This document shows positions 22,763-31,680 of a stretch of DNA of 64,000 bases, one piece after another. The DNA comes from Parendozoicomonas haliclonae (lineage in GTDB: Bacteria; Pseudomonadota; Gammaproteobacteria; Pseudomonadales; Endozoicomonadaceae). The notes below the pieces were generated by a model. That model was not told where the DNA came from and made no database searches. It saw nothing but the letters and a program-made list of their open reading frames with translations. The stretch covers positions 248,001 through 312,000 of the forward strand of contig NZ_FWPT01000006.1 of NCBI RefSeq assembly GCF_900174585.1. The letters are read 5' to 3'. The number at the start of each line of letters is the position of its first letter. Positions within the stretch are counted from its first letter, which is position 1. The position numbers and the translations under genes were made by a program.

Positions 22763-23758
22763 GTGGTTACCATAAAAGATGTTGCTGAGGTGGCTCAGGT
22801 TTCCATCTCAACTGTGTCCCGGGTCTTGAATGGGACAGCCAAGGTTGCGCCAGGAAAAAAAGAAGCGGTGATGAAAGCGGTTGCCGATCTGGGTTACCAG
22901 CCCAGCACCGTAGCCCGGGCTCTGGTCGGCCATCGAACGGGTATGATAGGTCTGTTGGTTGGTTGTCTAGCAGACCCTTTCTTTGGCACCCTCATGCAGG
23001 GGGTTGAACGACAGGCTTGCGCCTATGGCCTGCAGGTTATTGCCGCGGAAGGCCATCATGATGCCCAGCGGGAAGAGGCTTCTTTGCGCTCTTTGATTGC
23101 CAGACGCTGTGACGCTTTGATCATCCATGCTCTTCAGCTTACCGATCAACAGATCAATGATATTATCGGTGATCTTCCGGTGGTGGTGGTCAATCGCCAG
23201 GTGGCCGGTATGGAAGACAGGTGTCTCTGGTTTGATAATTTTGAAGCCGGTTACCTGGCAGCCAAGCATCTTTTGAGCTGCGGTCATACCCGGCTCGGCT
23301 GGATCGGTCGTGATCAGGATATTGAAGATAACCATGATCGTTTTGCCGGATTCTGTCGGGCAATACGTGAACACGGCATCGCCCGCTCGTCCATCGCTAT
23401 CAAGGAAGCTCCGGGAACAGCCGCAGGTGGTTATAAGGTTGCCAAAGCCCTGTTTGAGGAGCATCCGGATCTGACCGCGGTGCTGGCCTATAACGATGCC
23501 ACTGCTGCCGGCTGCCTGCGCGCGCTTCATGAACGAGGTTGCCCGCTGCCACAGACTTGCTCTGTAATGGGGGTGGACGATGTCTATCTGGCTGAGTATC
23601 TGCACCCGCCGCTGACCACGATTCACTATCCCATCGAAACCATTGGTCAGACGGCCGTGAAAATGGTGAACAGCTTTTTCACCGATGAGCCGCTGGATAT
23701 TGGACACTGCTTCAAGCCACACCTGGTTGAGCGGGGCTCTGTCGCCCAGCTCTCATAA
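22763..23758 (+). CDS. galR: LacI-family transcriptional regulator, GalR type
   Basis: 331 residues. N-terminal helix-turn-helix (TIKDVAEVAQVSISTVSRVL), the hinge and a periplasmic-binding-like sensor domain. The GTG at 22763 is preferred because it gives the GalR-like start MVTIKDVA and AAGGA lies six bases upstream; a GTG at 22742 is also in frame. Divergent from galTKM-lacZ with a LacI-type operator between, so it most likely represses gal and mgl, with galactose as inducer. The gene name is by context. Confidence 0.88.
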   Translation: MVTIKDVAEVAQVSISTVSRVLNGTAKVAPGKKEAVMKAVADLGYQPSTVARALVGHRTGMIGLLVGCLADPFFGTLMQGVERQACAYGLQVIAAEGHHDAQREEASLRSLIARRCDALIIHALQLTDQQINDIIGDLPVVVVNRQVAGMEDRCLWFDNFEAGYLAAKHLLSCGHTRLGWIGRDQDIEDNHDRFAGFCRAIREHGIARSSIAIKEAPGTAAGGYKVAKALFEEHPDLTAVLAYNDATAAGCLRALHERGCPLPQTCSVMGVDDVYLAEYLHPPLTTIHYPIETIGQTAVKMVNSFFTDEPLDIGHCFKPHLVERGSVAQLS

Positions 23759-23917
23759 AGCACCTTTCTTTCTGGCTGGCCAACCCTGTGCAGGATTTGG
23801 CCGGCCCGCCGATTTCCTTCCTGATATCCGCCGTTTGTGGTTTTGCTGGCCTATGCCCGGCATTTCTCCGACACAGGCAGCGGCTGGCGGCAAACAACAG
23901 GGCTGGAAGTCAATCTC

Positions 23918-26900
23918 ATGTCGAAAAACAAGGATGTTTCGCAAAGCACGGAAAGCAAGCTCGGGTTTGGCCTGTCCCGTACACTGTTCAGCTGGTTTCT
24001 GGCTCTCTCCCTGATACCGCTCATTGCTGTGGGCATCATCGAATACAACAATGCCCGTAAAAATATTATTGAGAACCGCCATGAAGAACTCTCCACCATC
24101 AACCTGATGCTGAGCCGGCAGATCGGGGATTATTTTGATGACATTCTGGTTAACCTGCACTTTCGCAGCGGTAAGGCTGTTGAGCTGTTGACCAGTCTGC
24201 AGCGGCTCAGGGACGAAAAATATCCCGATGTGCAAGAGATGACGCGAAGCCCGGAGTATTACGAAATCATCGATAAGCAGGGAATCGAGTTTATCGACCT
24301 GATGCGATTCTATGATTACTCCGATGTGCTGATAGGCGACGCTGACGGTAATATCGTTTACTCGGTAGGCCGTTATAGTGATTTTGGAGAAAACCTGTTT
24401 ACAGGCTCCTTGTCGGATACCAAGTTCGCTAAAACGGTCAGGAAGGCAATAGATACCAATGCTCGCCTGTATGCCGACCAGCACCTCTATCCACCGGCTG
24501 GTGATGAAAAAATCAGCTTCTTTGTGCTTCCTCTGGTGAATGATCGTGAACAGATCATCGGCTTTATGGCTGCTCAGATCTGGGCAGTTGACGATATCGG
24601 CTCCATCCTCAACCGAAGTCTGGATTTAAGTAAACATATTGAAGCCTATGTGATAGGCCAGGATAAGCTCGTTCGTTTCAGCCCCACCGGGGAACACAGT
24701 CACGAAGGGGAAATGCTCGATACCAAGCCAGTGAATGAATGGCTGGGGCATCTGACCTCAGATGGGCAGTACGTAGCAGAGTATGAAGACGAAAAGTCTG
24801 GTGCTAATGGCGGGAGTCATGATAACAATCAGTATGTAGAGCAGGCTGAGCTGGCTCAGGATAGCTCCTCTCACATCAGGGTTTATCCCTGCGTGGATGG
24901 TGACATTGTGATCGGTGTCTCCAGAAATCTGGAAATTGCCGGTACCAGTATGCTGATCCTTACCGAGATGGACTACGACAAGGCCCTTGCACCGGCGATC
25001 TGGTTTCGTAATCAGCTGATCCTGATTCTGAGTGTGACCAGTTTACTGGTACTTGTGATCGCAGGGCTGATTACCCGCCGTATCGTCAACCCGATCAGAA
25101 CAATAACCAGCTGGGTGAATCAGGTAGCATCGGGTAATTATGTTGATGGGGAAGTGATCAACGAACGTAATGAAATCGGTGTGCTTTCCAGAAGCTTCCA
25201 GTCGATGACCGAACGACTGCGTAAGGTTAGCTCAGATAATCGCTCCCGCAGCTGGCATCAGGAAGGGCAGGCGCAGCTGAATAATGCGGTGCGTGGTGAG
25301 CAGGCTATGGCTGAACTGTGCCGCAATATTATCACTACCATCTGCCGCTATATGGATATCCCCATGGGGGCGATGTATGTCCTGAAAGACGGTCGTCGTT
25401 TACAGATGATGGGCAGCTTCTCTTTATCCATGCGTAAAAAGATGGGCAGTGCCTTTGCCTTGGGGGAAGGGCTTCCTGGTCAGGCGGCATTGGAAAAACA
25501 GTCCATCACCTTGTTGGTTCCTGAAGATTACTTTGCCATTGAATCCGGTCTTGGCAGCAGTGGGCCGGATCGAGTCTTTGTGATGCCGGTTATCTACGAA
25601 GGGGAAGTTCGTGGCGTGCTGGAGTTTGCTCTGCTGGGAGAGCTGGAAGAGTTGCATCAGGAGTTCCTTGAAGCGGCCAAAGAGAGTATCGCCATAGCCA
25701 TAAACTCAGCTCTGGCTCGGGAAAGGGTGCAGGAACTGCTGGATAAAACCACTCATCAGGCGGAAACCCTGCAGCAACAGCAGGAAGATTTGCGTACAGC
25801 CAATGAAGAGCTGGAGCATCAAACCAAGATCCTTAAAGAATCGGAAGAAGAACTGAAAACGCAGTCGGATGAGCTGCAACGGGCTAATGTGGAACTGGAA
25901 GAGAAGAGTGAATCTCTGTTTCACCAGAAGGAAGAGATCGAGCTTAAAAACGAAGAGATTGAAAAGGCTCGTGAGGCCATAGAACGTAAGGCGGATGAGC
26001 TGGAGCAGGTCAGTAAATACAAATCCGAGTTTCTGGCCAATATGTCCCATGAATTGCGCACGCCGCTCAACAGTATGCTGATATTGGCGCGGATGTTGTC
26101 GGATAACGAAGAGGGCAATCTGGATGGCGATCAGGTCGAATCTGCTCAGGTTATCCACAAGGTGGGCCATGATCTGCTGGATCTGATCAACGATATTCTT
26201 GATCTCTCGAAGGTCGAGGCCGGCAAGCTGGAAGTGAATATCGAGCCGGTCTCCCTGCAGGATATGCTGGATCAGCTGCGTACACAGTTCACCCCGATAG
26301 CCGGTGACAAGAAGCTCGATTTTGAAGTGGTGGCCGCTACTGATACCCAGGTCAATCTTGAAACTGACGGCCAGCGGGTCATGCAGATTATCAAGAATCT
26401 GTTGTCTAACGCGTTCAAATTTACCGAGAAGGGTGGGGTTAAGCTGCGGGTCAGCCAGCAGCCACCATCACCGGCGTTTGCTTCCGATGCCTTGCGCCAG
26501 CATGGCGCTGTGTGTCTGGCGGTAGAAGACAGTGGTATTGGTATTCCCAGAGACAAGCAGGATGCCATCTTCAGTGCTTTCCAGCAGGCCGATGGTTCGA
26601 CCAGCCGCAAGTATGGAGGTACTGGTCTGGGGCTTTCCATTGCAAGGGAGATGGCGGTACTGCTGGGCGGGGAGATGATCCTGACCAGCGAGGAAGGTAA
26701 GGGCTCAGTCTTTAGCCTGTTACTGCCGGCGAAGCTTTCTACATTCTCTTCTGCGCAGGCTGATGCCATGACCACGGTTACGCATACGGCAGCAAGACCC
26801 CAAACATCATCACCAGAAAAGGCCAGTGTCTGTATTCCTGATGATCGGGAAAAGCTGGAGGGCAGTCGTCCGATTCTGATTGTGGAAGATGATGCCGAGT

Positions 26901-28024
26901 TTGCCCGGGTACTCTATCGACTGGCCACCCATCATGGCTGCAAGGGTGTTGTCGCCTCGACAGGTGCGGATGCTCTGAGTTGCTCAGAACGTTATAACCC
27001 TCAGGCCATTATCCTCGATCTTGGGCTTCCGGATATGGATGGCCGGGATATTCTGCAGGCTCTCAAGCAGAATGCCGCCGCGGCTGAGATACCGGTGCAT
27101 ATTATTTCCGGGCGGGATAATGATGGCTCTCTGCTCACACTTGGAGCCTCGGAATATCTAACTAAACCGGTCAGCAGTGAAAAACTCGAAGGTCTGTTCA
27201 GTGGCTTTGAGAAAGACAATAGCGGTGGTGTACTTGTCGTCGATCCTGATAGTGAAACGGCAGCCGTCGTGCATGAGGTGCTTAATGATCGCCGCGAAGT
27301 GTTCCATGCATCAACAGCCGCAGAAGCCAGGGAAATTATTGGCTCCAACCATATCAGCCACCTGATCCTTGAACTGGCTCTTCCCGATGAGAAGGGCGAT
27401 GAGTTGCTGGCAGCCCTGAAGTTCGAGCTGGGTGATGCCATGCCTTCGGTCATTATCAACACGTCCGAGGAGATAGACCGGGAGCGTTATAAATCTCTGG
27501 GTTCTGTATCCGGCACCATGGTTGTGAAGGGTGAAAACTCCTCGGCCCAGCGTTTGCAGGATGAAGTCGCCATGTTCCTGAACAGTGTGGCCCGACCAGC
27601 CAGTAAACGCAGCAAACCAGCAGCCATGCCAAGGAATGGTGATGGTGCGTTGAAGGGGCGCAAGATTCTGCTGGTGGATGATGACCTTCGTAATACCTTC
27701 GCGCTCTCCAAGGCTTTGCAGAAATATGAGCTGGATATTGTTCTGGCTGATAACGGGGAGCTGGCTCTTAAACAGCTTGAAGATGAAGGCGACGTTGAGC
27801 TGGTATTAATGGACATCATGATGCCGGTCATGGATGGCTATGAAGCCATGAAACGTATACGACAGATGGAGCGTTTCAAGGAGTTGCCGGTTATTGCTCT
27901 CACAGCTAAAGCGATGGCTGAAGATCGCGACAAGTGTATCAAGGCTGGCGCATCCGACTATCTCACCAAGCCGGTGGATGTAGAAAAGCTGGTGGCTATG
28001 TTGAGGGTCTGGCTGCAGGTTTAG
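23918..28024 (+). CDS. hybrid sensor histidine kinase with HAMP, GAF and three receiver domains
   Basis: 1368 residues. Order: TM1 (about 20-42), extracytoplasmic sensor (43-360), TM2 (364-386), HAMP, GAF (about 460-595), long coiled coil (595-705), HisKA with HELRTPLNS, ATPase boxes (NLLSNAFKF, DSGIGIP, GGTGLGLS), then three receivers. REC1 has Asp1034 (ILDLGLPD) and REC3 has Asp1299 (LMDIMMPVMDG). REC2 has Glu1152 at the phosphoacceptor position (LILELALPD) and an altered acidic pocket (VVDPDS). No Hpt domain is seen. The ATG at 23918 follows GGAAG. Leads an operon with cheR, cheB and a diguanylate cyclase. The ligand is unknown. Confidence 0.92.
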   Translation: MSKNKDVSQSTESKLGFGLSRTLFSWFLALSLIPLIAVGIIEYNNARKNIIENRHEELSTINLMLSRQIGDYFDDILVNLHFRSGKAVELLTSLQRLRDEKYPDVQEMTRSPEYYEIIDKQGIEFIDLMRFYDYSDVLIGDADGNIVYSVGRYSDFGENLFTGSLSDTKFAKTVRKAIDTNARLYADQHLYPPAGDEKISFFVLPLVNDREQIIGFMAAQIWAVDDIGSILNRSLDLSKHIEAYVIGQDKLVRFSPTGEHSHEGEMLDTKPVNEWLGHLTSDGQYVAEYEDEKSGANGGSHDNNQYVEQAELAQDSSSHIRVYPCVDGDIVIGVSRNLEIAGTSMLILTEMDYDKALAPAIWFRNQLILILSVTSLLVLVIAGLITRRIVNPIRTITSWVNQVASGNYVDGEVINERNEIGVLSRSFQSMTERLRKVSSDNRSRSWHQEGQAQLNNAVRGEQAMAELCRNIITTICRYMDIPMGAMYVLKDGRRLQMMGSFSLSMRKKMGSAFALGEGLPGQAALEKQSITLLVPEDYFAIESGLGSSGPDRVFVMPVIYEGEVRGVLEFALLGELEELHQEFLEAAKESIAIAINSALARERVQELLDKTTHQAETLQQQQEDLRTANEELEHQTKILKESEEELKTQSDELQRANVELEEKSESLFHQKEEIELKNEEIEKAREAIERKADELEQVSKYKSEFLANMSHELRTPLNSMLILARMLSDNEEGNLDGDQVESAQVIHKVGHDLLDLINDILDLSKVEAGKLEVNIEPVSLQDMLDQLRTQFTPIAGDKKLDFEVVAATDTQVNLETDGQRVMQIIKNLLSNAFKFTEKGGVKLRVSQQPPSPAFASDALRQHGAVCLAVEDSGIGIPRDKQDAIFSAFQQADGSTSRKYGGTGLGLSIAREMAVLLGGEMILTSEEGKGSVFSLLLPAKLSTFSSAQADAMTTVTHTAARPQTSSPEKASVCIPDDREKLEGSRPILIVEDDAEFARVLYRLATHHGCKGVVASTGADALSCSERYNPQAIILDLGLPDMDGRDILQALKQNAAAAEIPVHIISGRDNDGSLLTLGASEYLTKPVSSEKLEGLFSGFEKDNSGGVLVVDPDSETAAVVHEVLNDRREVFHASTAAEAREIIGSNHISHLILELALPDEKGDELLAALKFELGDAMPSVIINTSEEIDRERYKSLGSVSGTMVVKGENSSAQRLQDEVAMFLNSVARPASKRSKPAAMPRNGDGALKGRKILLVDDDLRNTFALSKALQKYELDIVLADNGELALKQLEDEGDVELVLMDIMMPVMDGYEAMKRIRQMERFKELPVIALTAKAMAEDRDKCIKAGASDYLTKPVDVEKLVAMLRVWLQV

Positions 28025-28050
28025 GCTGGGCTAATACAAGAATCACAACC

Positions 28051-28887
28051 ATGACCAGCCCACTGCCTCATCAACCGCAGGATACTGATCAGCTTTTGAA
28101 AACCATGGCTGATCAGTACGGCTACGACTTCAGGGATTACGCGCCGGCATCACTGAACCGGCGTATACGACAGCATGTGGAGCAACATCGCTTTCAAAAC
28201 ATCGGCGCACTGAATCAGGCCATAACGGATGATACGCAGGCCTTTGCTAACCTGCTTCGCAGCCTGTCTGTTCCCGTGACGGAGATGTTTCGTGACCCTT
28301 TGTTCTTCCATTATCTCCGTGAGCAGATTATTCCCTGGCTGGCGACCTTTCCCTTTATCCGGATCTGGCATGCCGGATGTGCGACCGGTGAGGAAGCCTG
28401 GTCCATGGCTATTTTGCTGCAACAGGCTGGCCTGCTGGATCGAACCCAGATCTATGCGACGGATTACAACGAAGAAGCCTTGGCAACCGCGCGCAGCGGT
28501 ATCTACAGCAGTGGTCTTCTATCTCTATGGGAGCGTAATTATCAGGACAGTGGGTGTACTGGAAAGCTGGCGGACTATTGCCTGCAAAAGTACCGATCGC
28601 TACGGATGAGCAGAGAGCTGCAGAAGTCGATTATCTTCGCCAACCACAATCTGGTTACCGACAGCGTGTTTGGAGAGATGCATCTGATCCTGTGTCGCAA
28701 TGTGCTGATCTACTTCAACCGTCATTTGCAGGATCGGGTCTTGAAGTTGTTCCGAGAAAGCCTTCATGCGGGGGGGCGGCTTTGTCTTGGCCCGAGAGAG
28801 AGTATGCGTTTCTCATCGACTGCGGGGGACTTTGACACTCTCCATGACGAGTGGCGGGTGTTTCGGCGCAAGGGTGGAAGCCAGTGA
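28051..28887 (+). CDS. cheR: CheR-type glutamate methyltransferase
   Basis: 278 residues. SAM-dependent methyltransferase of the CheR family: N-terminal all-alpha domain with the YGYDFRDYAPASLNRRI block, the SAM motif (IWHAGCATGEEAWS), and late LCRNVLIYF. It starts 26 bases after the kinase gene with a weak ribosome binding site. Outside a chemotaxis cluster such CheR proteins may modify the neighbouring sensor or a remote receptor; no methyl-accepting protein lies in the window. Confidence 0.92.
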   Translation: MTSPLPHQPQDTDQLLKTMADQYGYDFRDYAPASLNRRIRQHVEQHRFQNIGALNQAITDDTQAFANLLRSLSVPVTEMFRDPLFFHYLREQIIPWLATFPFIRIWHAGCATGEEAWSMAILLQQAGLLDRTQIYATDYNEEALATARSGIYSSGLLSLWERNYQDSGCTGKLADYCLQKYRSLRMSRELQKSIIFANHNLVTDSVFGEMHLILCRNVLIYFNRHLQDRVLKLFRESLHAGGRLCLGPRESMRFSSTAGDFDTLHDEWRVFRRKGGSQ

Positions 28888-29468
28888 GGGTGATAGCCAT
28901 AGGGGCTTCGGCCGGAGGCAGTCAGGCATTGGTTAAGCTGCTGGGTGATCTTTCTGCCAGCTATCCGTTGCCGATTCTTTTGGTGAAACACCACTCTGCC
29001 CGGGAAGGGCAGGGAACGGGTAAGGATATGGTGAGTTGGCTTGGCAGTCGTATTGCTCTGGATGTCCAGCTGGCTGACGACAAGTGTTTATTAAGCCCGG
29101 GCACTGTTTATGTTGCGCCGCCGGACTATCACCTGCTTCTTAATCGTGATGGTTCGTTAAGCCTGTCCCAGGATGAACCGGTTATTCATGCCCGTCCCTC
29201 GGTGGATGTTTTGTTTGAGTCGGTCGCCGATGCGGCTGGTTCGCAGGCAACAGGCATTATTCTTACCGGCGCCAGTACGGATGGTGCGGTGGGAGCGCAG
29301 GCGATTCGCAGAGGCGATGGTCAGGTGATGATTCAGCATCCTGAAACTGCAGAAGTGCCGGTAATGCCCAAAGCAGCCCTGAAGAAAGGCGACAGCAGCG
29401 AAGCCATGGAATTGGAATGTCTGACAGCCCGGCTGTTGGATCTGGCAAGGAAGGAGCCTGGCCAATGA
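28884..29468 (+). CDS. cheB: stand-alone CheB-type methylesterase domain
   Basis: 194 residues from the GTG at 28884, which overlaps the cheR stop (GTGA). It contains only the methylesterase domain: catalytic Ser in GASAGGSQA, His in VKHHSA and Asp in TGASTDGAVG. The usual N-terminal receiver of CheB is absent, so phosphorylation control must act through partner proteins. It overlaps the next gene by four bases. Confidence 0.9.
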   Translation: MRVIAIGASAGGSQALVKLLGDLSASYPLPILLVKHHSAREGQGTGKDMVSWLGSRIALDVQLADDKCLLSPGTVYVAPPDYHLLLNRDGSLSLSQDEPVIHARPSVDVLFESVADAAGSQATGIILTGASTDGAVGAQAIRRGDGQVMIQHPETAEVPVMPKAALKKGDSSEAMELECLTARLLDLARKEPGQ

Positions 29469-31621
29469 GTGCAGAACAAATTAAGCCCAAGGTATTGATC
29501 GTTGATGACAAGCCGGAAAACCTTCTGGCGCTGGGTAAACTGCTCAAGCCGCTGGATATTGAGGTTATTAAGGCCGGATCTGGTGAAGAAGCCTTGTCTC
29601 AGGTCTTACGTCATCGTTTTGCGGTTGTGTTGCTGGATGTACAGATGCCAGTAATGGATGGCTTTGAAACGGCCCAGCTCATGCGAGCGAACAAAGCCAC
29701 CGCCACCATTCCCATTATCTTTGTCACCGCGATCAGTAAGGAAGATAAACATGTGACCATGGGTTATGAGTCGGGTGCCGTTGATTATCTCTACAAGCCC
29801 ATTAACCCGGATATTCTGCTGGGGAAGGTAAAGGTCTTTCTGCAGCTGGAAGAGCAACGTCTTGAGATGCAGGCCATGACCGAGAACCTGCGCGAGCTGA
29901 GTGAAAAAAACCAGCTTCTTCTGGATAGTGCCGGTGAAGGTATTATCGGTCTGACTCCCCAAGGGAATGTTGAGTTTATTAATCCCGCTGCGGTTGAACT
30001 GCTGCATGCGGAAGAACAAAAGTTACAGGGAGAGCCGGTATTCCCATGGTTTTATGATCCCGGTGTGGATGACTTTGTGAAAAAGTGGAGTCAGCCCGAT
30101 GAGCAAGACAACCACAAGGCTATCTATCGTCAGACCAGCCGGATGAAGCGGTTTACCGGAGACAGTAAGCCGGTGGAGTTCAACCTTTCTCCCATGCATA
30201 ACAAGCAAGGCGAGATTAACGGCGGCGTCCTGGTATTTCGGGATATTACCGAGCGCGTGCAGCTGGAAGAGCATCTGACCCAACTGGCCAAGTATGACAA
30301 TCTGACCGGACTGGCGAACCGCAGCCTGTTTATGGAGTTTCTGCAAACCTCCCTGGCCCGCAGTGAACGACGGGAGCGCAGTACAGCAGTGCTCTTTCTC
30401 GATCTTGATCACTTTAAACAGATCAACGACACCCTGGGGCATGATGTCGGTGATGATCTGCTCTCCAGTGTTGCTGAACGTCTGCATGAGTGTGTCAGGG
30501 ATGGTGATCTGGTGGCTCGGTTGGGAGGCGATGAGTTTGCCATTGTTCTTGATGATGTCGCCCGCACCGATGATGTAAAGCTGGTGGCCGAGAAGATTGT
30601 TGAATCCATCTCTAAACCCCATCAGCTGGCGGGGCGCGATCTGCATGTCAGTACCAGTGTTGGCGTGGCAACCTGGCCGGAGTGTGGGCAAGATCCAACC
30701 TCTCTGATCAAGGCAGCGGATACCGCCATGTATGTCACCAAGAAGGCTGGACGACACGGTTATCGCTTCTTTAGTTCGGATATGCAGGCAGAAGGTCAGC
30801 GTCGTGCAACTCAGGAACATGCACTGAAAGAAGCCATCCGACATGGCAGCTTCGATATTGTTTATCAGCCCATGGTGGCGCTGGATACCGGCAAGGTAGC
30901 GGGTTATGAAGCCCAGCTGCGATGGAAGCATGATGGCAAGGTTCTGCTGCCGGATGAGTTTCTACCGCTGGTGGAATCATTGCGGTTAATGAATGAGCTG
31001 GGCAGCTGGACGTTGAATGCCGTCTGTAAAGAGATGTCCCAGTGGCGCGGCAGTGATGAGCAGAGAAAGGACGTAATCTTTTCCGTTAATCTGGCTTTGA
31101 GTCAGTGTCGGGATACCGATGTGCAGCAGCTGGTGGAACAAGCTCTGGATAAACATAAGGTACTGCCGGAACAGCTGGAGCTGGCTGTCTCTGAACGTAT
31201 CGTTGGGGATATGCCGGGTAAATTGATTGCCTCGCTACAGGCACTGCGGGAGAAGGGTGTTCATATTGCACTGGATAACTTTGGCAGTGGGGCTTCGTCG
31301 TTAAATTATCTGCGTAAGCTGCCGGTGGATGTGGTGAAGGTTGATCAGCTCTATATCCGGGAAATTGGTCGTGACAAGCGGGTCGAAGGTATTCTGAAAG
31401 CCATGACCAGGCTGGCTCACGATATGGGCATCCGAGCCGTTGCTGAAGGTGTTGAGTCACAGGAACAGCTGCAGTTTCTGTGTGAACTGGGCTATGACCG
31501 GGCGCAGGGCATGTTAATGGGCCGACCGGAAAGTATTGTGCGTATCGAACAGGATACGTTTGACCTGCCAGCGATGGTGCAGAACAGTACTTACAACGCT
31601 CCACCTTCTCTCTCTCCCTGA
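29465..31621 (+). CDS. response regulator with PAS, GGDEF and degenerate EAL domains
   Basis: 718 residues. REC (phosphoacceptor Asp58, LLDVQMPVMDG), PAS (about 150-270), GGDEF (intact RLGGDEF at 354-358, with an RxxD inhibitory site RDGD five residues before it), then EAL. The EAL domain departs from catalytic consensus: EAQ (482-484) for EAL and DNFG (604-607) for DDFG, so phosphodiesterase activity is doubtful. Predicted diguanylate cyclase output of the upstream kinase. The ATG overlaps the cheB stop (ATGA) and AAGGAG lies nine bases upstream. Confidence 0.92.
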   Translation: MSAEQIKPKVLIVDDKPENLLALGKLLKPLDIEVIKAGSGEEALSQVLRHRFAVVLLDVQMPVMDGFETAQLMRANKATATIPIIFVTAISKEDKHVTMGYESGAVDYLYKPINPDILLGKVKVFLQLEEQRLEMQAMTENLRELSEKNQLLLDSAGEGIIGLTPQGNVEFINPAAVELLHAEEQKLQGEPVFPWFYDPGVDDFVKKWSQPDEQDNHKAIYRQTSRMKRFTGDSKPVEFNLSPMHNKQGEINGGVLVFRDITERVQLEEHLTQLAKYDNLTGLANRSLFMEFLQTSLARSERRERSTAVLFLDLDHFKQINDTLGHDVGDDLLSSVAERLHECVRDGDLVARLGGDEFAIVLDDVARTDDVKLVAEKIVESISKPHQLAGRDLHVSTSVGVATWPECGQDPTSLIKAADTAMYVTKKAGRHGYRFFSSDMQAEGQRRATQEHALKEAIRHGSFDIVYQPMVALDTGKVAGYEAQLRWKHDGKVLLPDEFLPLVESLRLMNELGSWTLNAVCKEMSQWRGSDEQRKDVIFSVNLALSQCRDTDVQQLVEQALDKHKVLPEQLELAVSERIVGDMPGKLIASLQALREKGVHIALDNFGSGASSLNYLRKLPVDVVKVDQLYIREIGRDKRVEGILKAMTRLAHDMGIRAVAEGVESQEQLQFLCELGYDRAQGMLMGRPESIVRIEQDTFDLPAMVQNSTYNAPPSLSP

Positions 31622-31627
31622 AAAGAA

Positions 31628-31666
31628 AAAGGCCGTGGACGAACATCCTGTTCATCCACGGCCTTT
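31628..31666. terminator. bidirectional terminator between signalling operon and pepT
   Basis: A 17-bp stem (AAAGGCCGTGGACGAAC) with one G-U type mismatch and loop ATCCT, flanked by A-runs and T-runs. It suits termination of both converging transcripts. Confidence 0.85.
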
Positions 31667-31680
31667 GTCAGAAAGCGATC

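Noticed and set aside
23759-23917. Possible terminator after galR (GCTGGCCAA / TTGGCCGGC)
   Set aside because: Imperfect stem, long loop and no T-run; could be chance.
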